A stretch of DNA of 64,000 nt from a bacterium (GTDB taxonomy: Bacteria > Actinomycetota > Acidimicrobiia > Spongiisociales > ZC4RG35). Shown one piece after another: positions 17,726 to 26,003 of this stretch. The notes under the pieces are model-generated. The model had not been told where the DNA came from. It ran no database searches and saw only the letters and a list, made by a program, of their open reading frames with translations. Numbering within the stretch: position 1 is the first letter of the stretch; the number at the start of each line of letters is the position of its first letter. The stretch is taken from NCBI GenBank assembly GCA_028819345.1, contig JAPPLW010000105.1, forward strand, positions 44,589 to 108,588, read 5' to 3'. The translations under genes were made by a program, and so were the position numbers.

Positions 17726-18649
17726 ATGCTTCGCAGGGGGCTCATGGCCGGGCTGGTACTGATTGCGGCCTGCATACCGGCGGAGGCGCCCACCTCCACC
17801 ACAGCCGCCGCGCCGGCTTCCGAGACGGCTGCGCCCACCTCCACCACCGCCCCCTCCACCACCACCACTACCACCAGTCCGCCTCCGGTGTTCACCACTT
17901 CCACCACCCAAGTGTCCGAAACCGCCGATCCACGGCCCATCCCTCCCTGCCTGACCCCCGAGCCCCCTTTCGGAGATGAAGGGGAGATCGGCAGCTACAG
18001 CCCGCCCGGGTCGGACTCGGCGATCCTGGTCTCCATCGACTGGCAGTCCTGGGGGGAGTGCGAGCGTTTCCTGTTCTCCATGGCCAGCCCGGAGGGAGCG
18101 CCCACCCTGGTGCCGCCCCCCGCATTGCTGACCTCCTTCGCCGAGCGGGGGGTGGTCCGTCTCCAACTCGGTGAGGGGGATGAAACCTCGGCGGTCTCCT
18201 ACCAGTTGGTGAACACCCCGCTGGTTGACCGGATCTATGTGGTGAAGGCGCCCGACGCGGGACTGATCGTGGATCTTCACGTCTCCGAGCCGGTCTCGGC
18301 CAGGATGATTCCCAGCTCGGCGCCGGCCATCGTGACGCTCGATCTCCGGGCGGGGAGCATCCCGTTCTCCCGGACGCCGGTCGTCGGCTCCGCGGCGGTC
18401 CTGTTCCTGCCGTCAGGTCGGGAGGAGATCCACTATCCCTTCACGGTGAGCGGGTATCTGCGTCCGGGGATCGATGAGTCGGTGGCCACCCTCACCGGCC
18501 CGGACGGCGCCGTGACCGAGGCCAGGTTCCCCCTGGCGGGCACCGACGACCTCTGGTCGAGTTTCGTGGCGGTGTTCCTGGAGGGTCCGACCGGTTGGGC
18601 CACCTTGCAGGTGGAGGACACCCAGGCCAGGGTGTTCTTCGAGAACTGA
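17726..18649 (+). CDS. Lipoprotein with Thr/Pro-rich linker, AMIN-like and Gmad2-like domains
   Basis: A short signal peptide ends in the lipobox IAAC with Cys16. About 50 residues of low-complexity Ser/Thr/Pro (TSTTAPSTTTTTTS) form an extended linker away from the membrane. A middle domain (residues 85-205) resembles the AMIN-like domain of actinobacterial lipoproteins. A C-terminal beta-rich domain (about 215-305), with HYPFTVSGYLRPGIDESV, resembles the Gmad2 immunoglobulin-like fold. Both domain assignments are by eye. It probably acts at the cell surface in envelope or wall binding. It converges on rimM. Confidence 0.7.
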   Translation: MLRRGLMAGLVLIAACIPAEAPTSTTAAAPASETAAPTSTTAPSTTTTTTSPPPVFTTSTTQVSETADPRPIPPCLTPEPPFGDEGEIGSYSPPGSDSAILVSIDWQSWGECERFLFSMASPEGAPTLVPPPALLTSFAERGVVRLQLGEGDETSAVSYQLVNTPLVDRIYVVKAPDAGLIVDLHVSEPVSARMIPSSAPAIVTLDLRAGSIPFSRTPVVGSAAVLFLPSGREEIHYPFTVSGYLRPGIDESVATLTGPDGAVTEARFPLAGTDDLWSSFVAVFLEGPTGWATLQVEDTQARVFFEN

Positions 18650-18673
18650 AGCATTCCCGTCCGAGGAAAGACC

Positions 18674-18693
18674 GGTGGGCTGGCCGGCCCGCC
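18674..18693. terminator. Hairpin between the convergent lipoprotein and rimM genes
   Basis: A 7-bp GC-rich stem (18674-18680 with 18687-18693, one G-T wobble) with a 6-nt loop lies between the two convergent stops. Placement suggests a bidirectional terminator. There is no T-run. Confidence 0.45.
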
Positions 18694-18730
18694 AACCACG
18701 GGAGGGTCGAACCGCCGGGGCAACGACCCG

Positions 18731-19213
18731 CTAGAGCAATCCGGGAAGGTCGACGAGGGTCAGATATCCGCCGGGAAGATTAACAGACGGCACGAGTTCG
18801 TCCACGAAGGGAACCTCCCGCAACCCGGACTCGGTCTCGATCACCAGCCGACTCTGGGCGTCCGACCACTCGACTCCCCTCACCTTCCCCACCATCCGCC
18901 CCGTCGCCGTCCTGACTTCCAGTCCCTCCAGTTCATCGGGCCAGAATTCCTCCGAGCCCAGCGGTCGACGTTGGCGCTCGTAGATGCACAACTCGGCGCC
19001 CCGCAACTTCTCGGCCGAACTCCGGTCGGACACCTCCACGAATTTGACCAGCAGTCTCTCCAGGTGGATGCGGGTCCTCTCCACCTCCAACGCTCCCCTT
19101 CCCGCCACCATGACCCTTGCTCCCGGCTCGAAACGGCGCGGATCATCGGTGTCCGGCCACACATAGAGGGCGCCGTCCAATCCGTGGGGGCGCCCCACCC
19201 GCCCGACTACCAC
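18731..19213 (-). CDS. rimM: 16S rRNA processing protein RimM
   Basis: RimM binds ribosomal protein S19 and helps mature the 30S head. The N-terminal beta-barrel motif VVVGRVGRPHGLDG is clear, and the PRC-barrel domain ends with VPFVDELVPSVNLPGGYLTLVDLPGLL. I placed the start at a GTG at 19213, just upstream of VVVGR; an ATG at 19252 would overlap the upstream KH gene by 35 bases and add 13 residues. Neither has a good ribosome-binding site. In most bacteria rimM is followed by trmD and rplS; here a convergent lipoprotein gene follows instead. Confidence 0.9.
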   Translation of the reverse strand: MVVGRVGRPHGLDGALYVWPDTDDPRRFEPGARVMVAGRGALEVERTRIHLERLLVKFVEVSDRSSAEKLRGAELCIYERQRRPLGSEEFWPDELEGLEVRTATGRMVGKVRGVEWSDAQSRLVIETESGLREVPFVDELVPSVNLPGGYLTLVDLPGLL

Positions 19214-19217
19214 CCTG

Positions 19218-19466
19218 TCAGTCGAGGAATTCGATCTCGACAATCCAGTCATCGTCACAGACGAGTTGGGCCAGGGTTCGTATGGCATTGGCAGTCCTCC
19301 CCCGCCGACCGATCAGCCGCCCCATGTCCTGTTTGGCGGCACGGACCTCGGCCAGCACCCGCCTCGGCCGGTTCTTCACCATCGTCACAGAAACCTCCGA
19401 GGGCTGCTCGACGATCTCCCTCACCAGGTATTCGACCAGCCGTTCCACCCTCTCGGCGTCGCTCAT
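19218..19466 (-). CDS. khpA: KH-domain RNA-binding protein (KhpA-like)
   Basis: This 82-residue protein carries one KH domain with the conserved loop MGRLIGRRGRTANAIRTL (GxxG). Homologues lie between rpsP and rimM in Gram-positive bacteria and bind RNA in cell-division and translation control. It starts at an ATG 10 bases after rpsP and ends just upstream of rimM, in the order ffh-rpsP-khpA-rimM. Confidence 0.92.
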   Translation of the reverse strand: MSDAERVERLVEYLVREIVEQPSEVSVTMVKNRPRRVLAEVRAAKQDMGRLIGRRGRTANAIRTLAQLVCDDDWIVEIEFLD

Positions 19467-19476
19467 AGCCACCTGC

Positions 19477-19842
19477 TCAGGATGCCGGGGTCTCGGCGGT
19501 GGCCACCGCCTTCTCACCGGAAGCGGAACCGGGGTCCGGCGCCACAGCGGATTCCTCGTCGATAACTCGATGCGCCTTGCCCGCCATCACCCGGTACCGG
19601 GTCCAGGCGCCCGAGATCTCCATCAGCTTGCGGACGCGGTCGGAGGGCCGGGCCCCCTTCACCAGCCAATCGACCGCCCGGTCGTTTTCGATCTCGATCA
19701 GCGACGGTTCAGCCAGGGGGTCGTAACGGCCGATCTGTTCTATGTACCGCCCGTCGCGGGGCTTCCTCCCATCGATCACCACCACCCGGTAGCTGGGCGT
19801 CTTCTTTTTCCCCATCCTCATGAGACGGATGCGTACCGCCAT
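19477..19842 (-). CDS. rpsP: Ribosomal protein bS16
   Basis: bS16 is a 30S assembly protein. The family core is complete: [35 protein letters not shown] and GARPSDRV. A 35-residue Ala/Ser/Glu-rich tail (ending ATAETPAS) extends the protein, as is common in actinobacteria. I chose the ATG at 19842, with GAGGTGA overlapping the ffh stop as ribosome-binding site; an ATG two codons earlier (19848) is too close to it. Confidence 0.95.
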   Translation of the reverse strand: MAVRIRLMRMGKKKTPSYRVVVIDGRKPRDGRYIEQIGRYDPLAEPSLIEIENDRAVDWLVKGARPSDRVRKLMEISGAWTRYRVMAGKAHRVIDEESAVAPDPGSASGEKAVATAETPAS

Positions 19843-19848
19843 GTTCAT

Positions 19849-21204
19849 TCACCTCTTGCGTCGTCGTCGGGCCCTGGCCGGCTGGAGAAGCCCTTCCATT
19901 CCCATTCCGGGGAACTTCCCTCTGCCGGACAGCATGTTCATCATTTTCTGGGTGTCGGCGAACCTCTTCAGCAACCGGTTCACCGCGGTAACGGTGGTGC
20001 CCGACCCCGTAGCGATCCGACGCCTACGGCTGCCGGTGATCAACTTGGGATTGCGCCGTTCCTCGGGGGTCATCGAGTGGATGATCCCCACGGTGCGCCG
20101 CATTTCGTCATCGCTCAATCCGGCGATGCCTGTTCGGGCCCCACCGGGCATCATAGCAAGAACCGCGTCCATTCCCCCCATCCGACGCAGGCTGTGAAGT
20201 TGCTCCAGGAAATCGTCAAGGCCGAGGCTCTGCGAGGTGGCGGCGCGGACGAACTTCTCCGCGTCCGCCCGAGGGGTCACGGCTTCGGCCTTCTCTATCA
20301 GGGTGAGCACGTCTCCCATCCCCAGTATCCGGGAAGCCATCCGGTCGGGATGGAACACCGAGAGGGCCGCCAACTCCTCTCCCTCGCCCACCAGCTTGAC
20401 CTTCCGCCCGGTGGCCTCGCTGACCGAGATGGCCGCCCCGCCCCGAGCGTCCCCGTCCAGTTTGGAGAGGACGATACCGGTCAGGTCCACCCGTTCCGCA
20501 AACCCCTGCGCCACCGTGACCGCGTCCTGGCCGGTCATGGCGTCCACCACCAGCAGCGTCTCCTGGGGACGTGCGATCTCGGCCATGGCGGCCAGCTCGC
20601 TCATCAGCCGTTGATCGATCTGCAGCCGACCGGCCGTGTCTATCACCACTGCGTCGTTGCCCTGGCCGCGAGCGTGCCGCAGGCCTGCCCGCACCACCCG
20701 TTGCGGACTGGACGCCTCCGGCTCGCGATAAACGGCCACCCCCGCTCTTTCCCCGAGCGTGACGAGTTGCTCCACCGCGGCAGGGCGTTGCAGGTCGGCG
20801 GCCACCAGGAGGGGGTGCTTTCGGTACTTCTCCCGCAGGTGGAGAGCCAGCTTGGCGGCTGTGGTGGTCTTGCCCGATCCCTGAAGACCCACCACCATCA
20901 CGGTGAGCGGCGATCCCTCCAACACCAGCGGCGCGGGCTCCTCGCCCAGGGTTCTGACCAACTCCGAGTGGACGATCTTGATCACCTGCTGGCCGGGGGT
21001 GAGGCTCTTGGACACCTCGGCGCCCCGGCCTCTTTTGGCGATCCGCTCGCAGAGACTGTTGACCACCTGGATGTTGACGTCTGCTTCCAGCAGGGCCAGG
21101 CGCACCTCCCGGAGGGCCGATCGCAAGTCCGCCTGCGAAAGCCGGCCCTTTCCCTTGAGGCGGGTGAAGATAGACGAGAACCTCTCGGTGAGGGACTCGA
21201 ACAT
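19849..21204 (-). CDS. ffh: Signal recognition particle protein Ffh (SRP54)
   Basis: Ffh binds 4.5S RNA and signal sequences and delivers nascent membrane proteins to FtsY. The N domain starts MFESLTERFSSIF, the GTPase domain has GLQGSGKTTTAAKLA, DTAGRLQ and TGIVLSKLDGDARGGAA, and the C-terminal M domain contains the Met-rich ALAMMPGGA and KMMNMLSG stretches with the basic RNA-binding GSRRRRIATGSGT. The ATG at 21204 gives the family N-terminus. It leads the ffh-rpsP-khpA-rimM unit. Confidence 0.96.
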   Translation of the reverse strand: MFESLTERFSSIFTRLKGKGRLSQADLRSALREVRLALLEADVNIQVVNSLCERIAKRGRGAEVSKSLTPGQQVIKIVHSELVRTLGEEPAPLVLEGSPLTVMVVGLQGSGKTTTAAKLALHLREKYRKHPLLVAADLQRPAAVEQLVTLGERAGVAVYREPEASSPQRVVRAGLRHARGQGNDAVVIDTAGRLQIDQRLMSELAAMAEIARPQETLLVVDAMTGQDAVTVAQGFAERVDLTGIVLSKLDGDARGGAAISVSEATGRKVKLVGEGEELAALSVFHPDRMASRILGMGDVLTLIEKAEAVTPRADAEKFVRAATSQSLGLDDFLEQLHSLRRMGGMDAVLAMMPGGARTGIAGLSDDEMRRTVGIIHSMTPEERRNPKLITGSRRRRIATGSGTTVTAVNRLLKRFADTQKMMNMLSGRGKFPGMGMEGLLQPARARRRRKR

Positions 21205-21303
21205 CACGTCCCCCGTGCGGGCGCCGGCGGAGCGGCGCAGGGTGCGGCTTCCGTGTTCGGTCCGCCGACGGAGTAGCCTGGCCAATATCCGTCAAGGAGG
21301 GAC

Positions 21304-22095
21304 ATGGAACGCCAATTGCCAACCATCGGTATTCAGCGTACAGGAGATGTGCTGACAGCCGTCATCGACAACCCCCGTTCTCCTCTCAACACCGTGGACG
21401 GCCAACTCCACGAGGATCTGACCGCCCTGTTCAGGATGCTGAAGCGAGAAGACGAGGCGCGGGTGGCGATACTCACCGGAAGCGGGCGGGCGTTCTCTGC
21501 CGGCGGGGACTTCGGATGGTTCCCGTCTCTGCGGGACACCGAGACCCTGGACCACCTCCGCCGCGACGCCAAACAGCTCATCTGGGACCTGGTGGACATA
21601 GAGATCCCCATCATCGCCGCCGTCAACGGCCCGGCGGTGGGCCTGGGCGCCTCCATAGCCCTGTTGTGCGACGTGATCTTCATGTCCGCCGACGCCGTAA
21701 TCTCCGATCCCCACGTCCGGGTGGGGCTGGTGGCGGGAGACGGGGGCACGGCGATATGGCCGCTCCTGGTGGGCCCGGCCCGCGCCAAGGAGTACCTGAT
21801 GACCGGAGACCCCATCCCCGCCGAGGAGGCGGAGCGGATCGGGCTGGTGAACCGGGTCTTCCCTGCCGAGCAGCTCATCCCCGAGGCCACCGCCTTCGCA
21901 GAGCGGTTGGCCCGGGGCGCTCCCCTGGCCATCCGCTTCACCAAGATGGCCGTCAACAAGCTGATCAAGGACGCGTTGAACGTGGCCTTCGACTCGGCGG
22001 GCGGATGGGAGCTTTTAACCTTCCTCTCCGACGACCACGACGAGGCTCTCCGGGCCATCGCCGAGCGCCGACCCCCTGAGTTTCAGGGCCGCTGA
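21304..22095 (+). CDS. Enoyl-CoA hydratase/isomerase family protein
   Basis: This crotonase-fold protein acts on acyl-CoA, most often hydrating enoyl-CoA in beta-oxidation. The first oxyanion-hole segment is FSAGGDFGWF and the second AVNGPAVGLGASIALLCDV. In the catalytic region DPHVRVGLVAGDGG the positions of the usual glutamates are not obviously filled, so it could also be an isomerase or hydrolase. The length of 263 residues is normal. A strong ribosome-binding site (AAGGAGG) precedes the ATG. It is divergent from ffh and followed by a terminator-like hairpin. Confidence 0.87.
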   Translation: MERQLPTIGIQRTGDVLTAVIDNPRSPLNTVDGQLHEDLTALFRMLKREDEARVAILTGSGRAFSAGGDFGWFPSLRDTETLDHLRRDAKQLIWDLVDIEIPIIAAVNGPAVGLGASIALLCDVIFMSADAVISDPHVRVGLVAGDGGTAIWPLLVGPARAKEYLMTGDPIPAEEAERIGLVNRVFPAEQLIPEATAFAERLARGAPLAIRFTKMAVNKLIKDALNVAFDSAGGWELLTFLSDDHDEALRAIAERRPPEFQGR

Positions 22096-22101
22096 CCGTT
22101 C

Positions 22102-22121
22102 GGCCCGGTCCTTCCCGGGCC
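22102..22121 (+). terminator. Hairpin after the enoyl-CoA hydratase gene
   Basis: A perfect 7-bp stem (GGCCCGG at 22102-22108 with CCGGGCC at 22115-22121) and 6-nt loop lies 6 bases after the stop codon. Only two T residues follow, so the terminator call rests mainly on position. Confidence 0.5.
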
Positions 22122-22152
22122 TTACGGCGTGCGCCGATGTAGAGTGATCTCA

Positions 22153-22187
22153 TACTCCCCGTGGTGGGGGTGCAGTGCAGTGGAGTA
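22153..22187. promoter_or_regulatory. Nested inverted repeats upstream of the 22.2-23.8 kb island
   Basis: TACTCC at 22153-22158 pairs with GGAGTA at 22182-22187, and CCCC at 22157-22160 can pair with GGGG at 22166-22169 inside it. The site lies 33 bases before the first gene of the island. It could be an operator or a leader RNA fold. I see no convincing -35/-10 pair. Confidence 0.3.
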
Positions 22188-22220
22188 CTCGGGAGCCAGC
22201 CGGGAAGGGGGCAGGCATAA

Positions 22221-22514
22221 ATGGCAACAACCGCAGATACTCATAGAGAGGTGAAGAATCTCGTCGGCGCCGGGTTTGAAGAACCCCAGGCCGAGGCCGT
22301 AGGCGGGACCGTCATGGCGGCCCGTGCAGGATTGGCAACCAAGGCAGACCTAGATGTCCTACGGACGGAGTGGCGGGCGGATCTGAACCTTATGCGGGCA
22401 GAAGTCCGAGCAGATCTGAGAGAACTGAAACTGGAATTGATCAAGTGGCTGGGCGGCACGACCATTGCCATGGGCGGCATCGCGGTGGCGGCGTTGAGTC
22501 TGATCCTGGGCTAG
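22221..22514 (+). CDS. DUF1640/CCDC90-like coiled-coil membrane protein
   Basis: The 97-residue protein begins with a KNLVGAGFEEPQAEAV segment, then LATKADLDVLRTEW and a Leu/Arg/Glu heptad-like stretch (about residues 37-75), and ends in one membrane helix (GGTTIAMGGIAVAALSLIL). This order is typical of small bacterial DUF1640 proteins, whose function is not established. The ribosome-binding site is GGAAGGGGG. It is the first gene of a three-gene island; the next frame starts 48 bases after its stop. Lower GC than the flanks suggests the island was acquired. Confidence 0.7.
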   Translation: MATTADTHREVKNLVGAGFEEPQAEAVGGTVMAARAGLATKADLDVLRTEWRADLNLMRAEVRADLRELKLELIKWLGGTTIAMGGIAVAALSLILG

Positions 22515-22561
22515 GAGTGTTGCCCTCGACGACTACTCGAGTTCCCTCGTGGAAGGCGCGC

Positions 22562-23233
22562 ATGCGTGCAATGGAGCGCGAGTGGGACGGGATCGCCGTG
22601 CGCCGGACGAGGACGCTCCTTGCCGAGTGGCGTGGGGCCATGACGGAGATGCGCGGCCGGCATGACCGTCTCGTTTCGGACGGGCTGTGGTTGACCGGGC
22701 CATCGGACTTCTTTGAGATTGTGGGGCTCGCCCGCCACGAAAACACCCATTCTCGCCTGCTAGAGTGGCTGTTGACTCCGACGGCCCGGCACGGCTTGGG
22801 TTGTGAGTTCGTGGATCGCCTAGTAGAACACTGCACCGGTGAACCGGTGTCCGTTCCACTGGCAGTGAGGAAGGTGGCGTTTTCCGTGTGGCGGAAGGAC
22901 AGAGAGGCCGACCTCGTCGTGTGGGGCGAGAACTTCACGCTGGTCATCGAGAACAAGGTCGACGCGTTAGAGCAGCCGAGCCAGTGCGACGATTTGTACA
23001 AGAATTTCAAGATCGAGAAGGCGCCTCTTTTCTTGTTCCTGACCCCTGACGGTCGGAAGCCGTGTACGGCGACCACACCGTGCTCCCAGCGTGCTTTCAA
23101 GACCCTCTCGTGGCCCGAGGTCCGGGCGATGTTGGAGGAGGCCCTGAACAAATCTCAGTCTGCCGCCGAGGTTGCCAGTGCTACTGATGTCGTCAAGAAT
23201 TACCTACGGACCCTCAAGGAGCAGTTCGGATGA
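22562..23233 (+). CDS. PD-(D/E)XK nuclease superfamily protein (PDDEXK_4-like)
   Basis: The 223-residue protein has the layout of the PDDEXK_4 family: an N-terminal helical part with HENTHSRLLEWLLTPTARHGLG, then the catalytic core Asp117 (READLVVW), Glu130 and Lys132 in VIENKVD, followed by QCDDLYKNF. The core supports a metal-dependent nuclease fold; activity and DNA target are not known. I chose the ATG at 22562, with GGAAGG 5-6 bases upstream; a GTG at 22517 is possible. It overlaps the next gene by ATGA. The family often occurs in defence or mobile settings, so an anti-phage role is a guess. Confidence 0.75.
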   Translation: MRAMEREWDGIAVRRTRTLLAEWRGAMTEMRGRHDRLVSDGLWLTGPSDFFEIVGLARHENTHSRLLEWLLTPTARHGLGCEFVDRLVEHCTGEPVSVPLAVRKVAFSVWRKDREADLVVWGENFTLVIENKVDALEQPSQCDDLYKNFKIEKAPLFLFLTPDGRKPCTATTPCSQRAFKTLSWPEVRAMLEEALNKSQSAAEVASATDVVKNYLRTLKEQFG

Positions 23234-23778
23234 ATCGGATCGAAGACGAAAAGGTCAAGTTCTTTCTTGAGCATCAAGCGCGGATCAGGGAGTGGGCTGC
23301 TCTTGAAGACGAAGTGTCAAAGTTCGTGAATCGGTTCTACCGCAGTCTCAAAGGCGATCTCGACGCGGCCCTAAGAAGCGGAAGGATCGCTGAAGACGGC
23401 GTGAGGTCGTTTCTGATCCGAGGAACTTGGCCAGGTCTGGGCCTGCGTCGACAGGGTTGGCCGGAGGGCGAAAATGACCCGGAAGTGAAAGTGGAATGGC
23501 CTTACAAGGCGCTTTTCCCTCCTCATGGATGGCTGATCTGCGGAGTCAGAACGAATGTCAAAAGCTACAGGTCACCCTTCACAAAGGAAGCTCGTCCGGC
23601 CTACCCACGATCCACCCCGTGGTGGCCAGCCTTACGAAACCTGGATCCCCCGAAAGGCAGGTTCTGGGAGGATGACAACCTCAAGGAATACCGCAAATAC
23701 ATAGTGGAGACCATTCTCACAACATGGAAGGATCTGGCCCCGCTTGTGGACAAAGCAGTCGGTCATCCACCGAGTTGA
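23230..23778 (+). CDS. Hypothetical protein coupled to the PD-(D/E)XK gene
   Basis: I do not recognise this 182-residue protein. It is soluble, with a charged helical first third (VKFFLEHQARIREWAALEDE) and an aromatic-rich remainder (GWPEGEND, PHGWLICGVRTN, STPWWPAL). No catalytic motif is evident. It overlaps the nuclease gene by four bases, so it is probably a partner, regulator or immunity protein of that gene. GC is visibly lower than in the flanking genes, and a convergent acyl-CoA dehydrogenase gene ends 55 bases downstream. Confidence 0.65.
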   Translation: MNRIEDEKVKFFLEHQARIREWAALEDEVSKFVNRFYRSLKGDLDAALRSGRIAEDGVRSFLIRGTWPGLGLRRQGWPEGENDPEVKVEWPYKALFPPHGWLICGVRTNVKSYRSPFTKEARPAYPRSTPWWPALRNLDPPKGRFWEDDNLKEYRKYIVETILTTWKDLAPLVDKAVGHPPS

Positions 23779-23833
23779 TGCTTGTCAACCCAAAAGCCAA
23801 GAGGTGGCCCCACCCCAGCAACATCAGAGCACC

Positions 23834-24856
23834 CTAGCCGGCGTCCATGTAGGCCCGGCCGGCTTGGGCTGCGGTGTTCAGGGCGCCGCCCAGCATGGAT
23901 TGGAGGGAGAGGATTCTGCGGTAATAGAGGTGCAACCCGTACTCCCAGGTGAAGCCGATTCCCCCGTGCACCTGGATGGCAGACTCGCACACCTCCCTTG
24001 CATAGGCCGGGACCGACCAGAGCAGGCCCGCCAGGAACGCCGGGTCCCAGGAGCCTTCATCCATCAGGAAGGCCAGTCGGGCCACCGCCGAGCGCATCAA
24101 CTCCAGGCGAGCCTTCATGTCAGCCAAGAGGTGCGTCACGGCCTGGAAGCGGGTGAGAGGGCGTCCGAACTGCTGACGGCCGCGGGCATGGGACACCGAC
24201 AGCGTCATGATCCGCTCTGCCCCGCCAACCAGGTCGGCCAGGAGCCCCGCCAGCCACCCGGCGGCCACGGTCCCGCCGCCGGTCCAGCCATCCAGCAGCA
24301 CCTCGGGCTGCACACCCTCGGCCGAGAGGGTATGAACGCCCTGGGCCCGATCCAGGGCGTCGGCCCGCTCCAGGCGCACACCCGGGTCCTCCAGGGAGAT
24401 CACCGCCGTCCAAGCAGGATGGCAGAGCGCTGCCAACCTGGCCCCCGGCGAGAGCCTCACCCCCACCCCAGACACCGCCAGCATCCCTCCGGCATCCACT
24501 TCCCCCGATCCCTCGGTGACATATCCCGCTCCCCCGGCCACCTCGCCCGCCACCACTCCCTCCAGTCCGGCATGCCCGGCCGCGGCCAGAGCGGGCGCCA
24601 GGAGCAGCGACTCGTCCAGCAGCGCCACGGGCAGGAGGTGCTCCCCGGCCACCGCGCACAGGTCGATGACCTCCCCGACACCCAACCCCAGACCGCCGGC
24701 CTCCTCGGGCGCCATCAGCCCGTTCCAACCCATCCCTACTATCTCCGCCCGCACCTGGGCAGATAGCGGCCGGTGCTCCCTAGCCCGGTCCAGCGCCTCC
24801 GGGAACGAGAGCAACTCCCCCAGGGCCTGGTGGAAGGCCGCGGCGAGTTCGCTCAT
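23834..24856 (-). CDS. Acyl-CoA dehydrogenase-like subunit, lacking obvious catalytic base
   Basis: At 340 residues this is a short acyl-CoA dehydrogenase. The N-terminal domain is degenerate (long Gly/Ala-rich stretches), while the C-terminal FAD/helical domain keeps RQQFGRPLTRFQAVTHLLADMK and IQVHGGIGFTWEYGLHLYYRR. It overlaps the next ACAD gene by 4 bases. Adjacent ACAD pairs in actinobacteria form alpha2beta2 enzymes (such as FadE/ChsE sets for steroid and CoA side chains), where one subunit has lost its own active site. By inference this is that partner. It is the last gene of the long leftward operon. Confidence 0.85.
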   Translation of the reverse strand: MSELAAAFHQALGELLSFPEALDRAREHRPLSAQVRAEIVGMGWNGLMAPEEAGGLGLGVGEVIDLCAVAGEHLLPVALLDESLLLAPALAAAGHAGLEGVVAGEVAGGAGYVTEGSGEVDAGGMLAVSGVGVRLSPGARLAALCHPAWTAVISLEDPGVRLERADALDRAQGVHTLSAEGVQPEVLLDGWTGGGTVAAGWLAGLLADLVGGAERIMTLSVSHARGRQQFGRPLTRFQAVTHLLADMKARLELMRSAVARLAFLMDEGSWDPAFLAGLLWSVPAYAREVCESAIQVHGGIGFTWEYGLHLYYRRILSLQSMLGGALNTAAQAGRAYMDAG

Positions 24857-25965
24857 CTGATCCCCAGGAGACGGCCGACGATGATGTTCTTCTGGATCTC
24901 GGACGTGCCCGAGTAGATGCTCACCGAACGCGACTCCAGGAGGTCATGGGTCCAGCCGTCGTCGGCCAGGGTCACCTCCGGTCCCAGGATCTCGGCTGCG
25001 GTGGCGAACAGGTCCTGGTAGACCTCGGCCAGGTACAGCTTGTCCACCGACGTGGCGCCCGGGAGCAGCGTCCCGGCCTGCTGGTGAGCAAGGGTCCGGT
25101 AGGCCTGGGCGGTGAGCATCTCCAAAGATGCGTGGATGCGTCCGACTCCGGCCAGGGCGGCCCGGTCGGCGCCTCCCGACGCCCGGACCCTTCCAGCCAG
25201 TTCCGACAGCCTTCTCCGCAGCCGGATCGAACGTTCCAGCACGAAGATTCCCCGCTCATACCCCATCGCCTTCATCGAGACCCGCCATCCCTCGTTGATA
25301 CCACCCAGCACGTTGGCGACCGGGACCCGCACCTCGTCGAAGAACACCTCGCTGAAGTGCGGCTCGCCGAGCATCTGAGGCAGGGGCCGGATGGTGACTC
25401 CGTCGCTCTTCATGTTGGTGATCAACAGGGTGAGCCCGGCATGCTGCCCGGGCTCCCCGTCGGTCCGCACCAGGAGGGCGTTCCAGGTCGACAACTCGGC
25501 GCGGGAGGTCCACACCTTCTGGCCGGTGACCACCAACTCGTCGCCGTCCACCTCCGCCCGGGTCCGGACCCCCGCCAGGTCCGAGCCGGCGTCGGGTTCG
25601 GAAAACCCCTGGCACCACAGTTCCGAGGCGTCCAGCATCCCGGGCAGGAACCGCTCCAACTGGGAGGGCTCACCCAAATCCATGAGGGTGGGGCCCCACG
25701 TGTACAGGGCCAGCCGGTTGATCAGTTCCGCGGCGCCGCTCCGGGCCAGTTCCTCGGCCAGCACGGCCTCGGCGGCCAGCGACATCCCCCGCCCACCGCA
25801 ATGCACCGGCCAGGAGAGTCCCATGAAGCCGGCTTCGCACAGTGCGGCCTGCCAGCGGGTCAACGCCTCGATGCGCTCCCCGTACTCGGCGGGCGGAGGG
25901 CCCGGGTCGTGATCGGCGATCCAGGCGCGGAGTTCGGTGCGGAGATCCTCCTCCGCGGGCCCCAT
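24853..25965 (-). CDS. Acyl-CoA dehydrogenase, catalytic partner
   Basis: This about 370-residue flavoprotein introduces a double bond into acyl-CoA. Family landmarks: LWCQGFSEPDAGSDLAGVRT, VTGQKVWTS, EVFFDEVRVPVANVLG and the C-terminal SIYSGTSEIQKNIIVGRLLG. I chose the ATG at 25965, 38 bases after the ATPase stop; the frame is open upstream inside that gene. It overlaps the second ACAD gene, so the pair is likely a heteromer. The substrate is probably the product of the ligase or dehydrogenase complex encoded upstream in the same operon. Confidence 0.92.
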   Translation of the reverse strand: MGPAEEDLRTELRAWIADHDPGPPPAEYGERIEALTRWQAALCEAGFMGLSWPVHCGGRGMSLAAEAVLAEELARSGAAELINRLALYTWGPTLMDLGEPSQLERFLPGMLDASELWCQGFSEPDAGSDLAGVRTRAEVDGDELVVTGQKVWTSRAELSTWNALLVRTDGEPGQHAGLTLLITNMKSDGVTIRPLPQMLGEPHFSEVFFDEVRVPVANVLGGINEGWRVSMKAMGYERGIFVLERSIRLRRRLSELAGRVRASGGADRAALAGVGRIHASLEMLTAQAYRTLAHQQAGTLLPGATSVDKLYLAEVYQDLFATAAEILGPEVTLADDGWTHDLLESRSVSIYSGTSEIQKNIIVGRLLGIR

Positions 25966-26003
25966 GGCAAGCGTTTCGGGAAAGGTCTGCAGAACGACCT
26001 CGA

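Noticed and set aside
17851..17885. Microsatellite or CRISPR-like repeat (ACC-rich)
   Set aside because: It is the Thr/Pro-rich linker of a lipoprotein gene read in frame; there are no spacers or repeated units beyond codon-level repetition.
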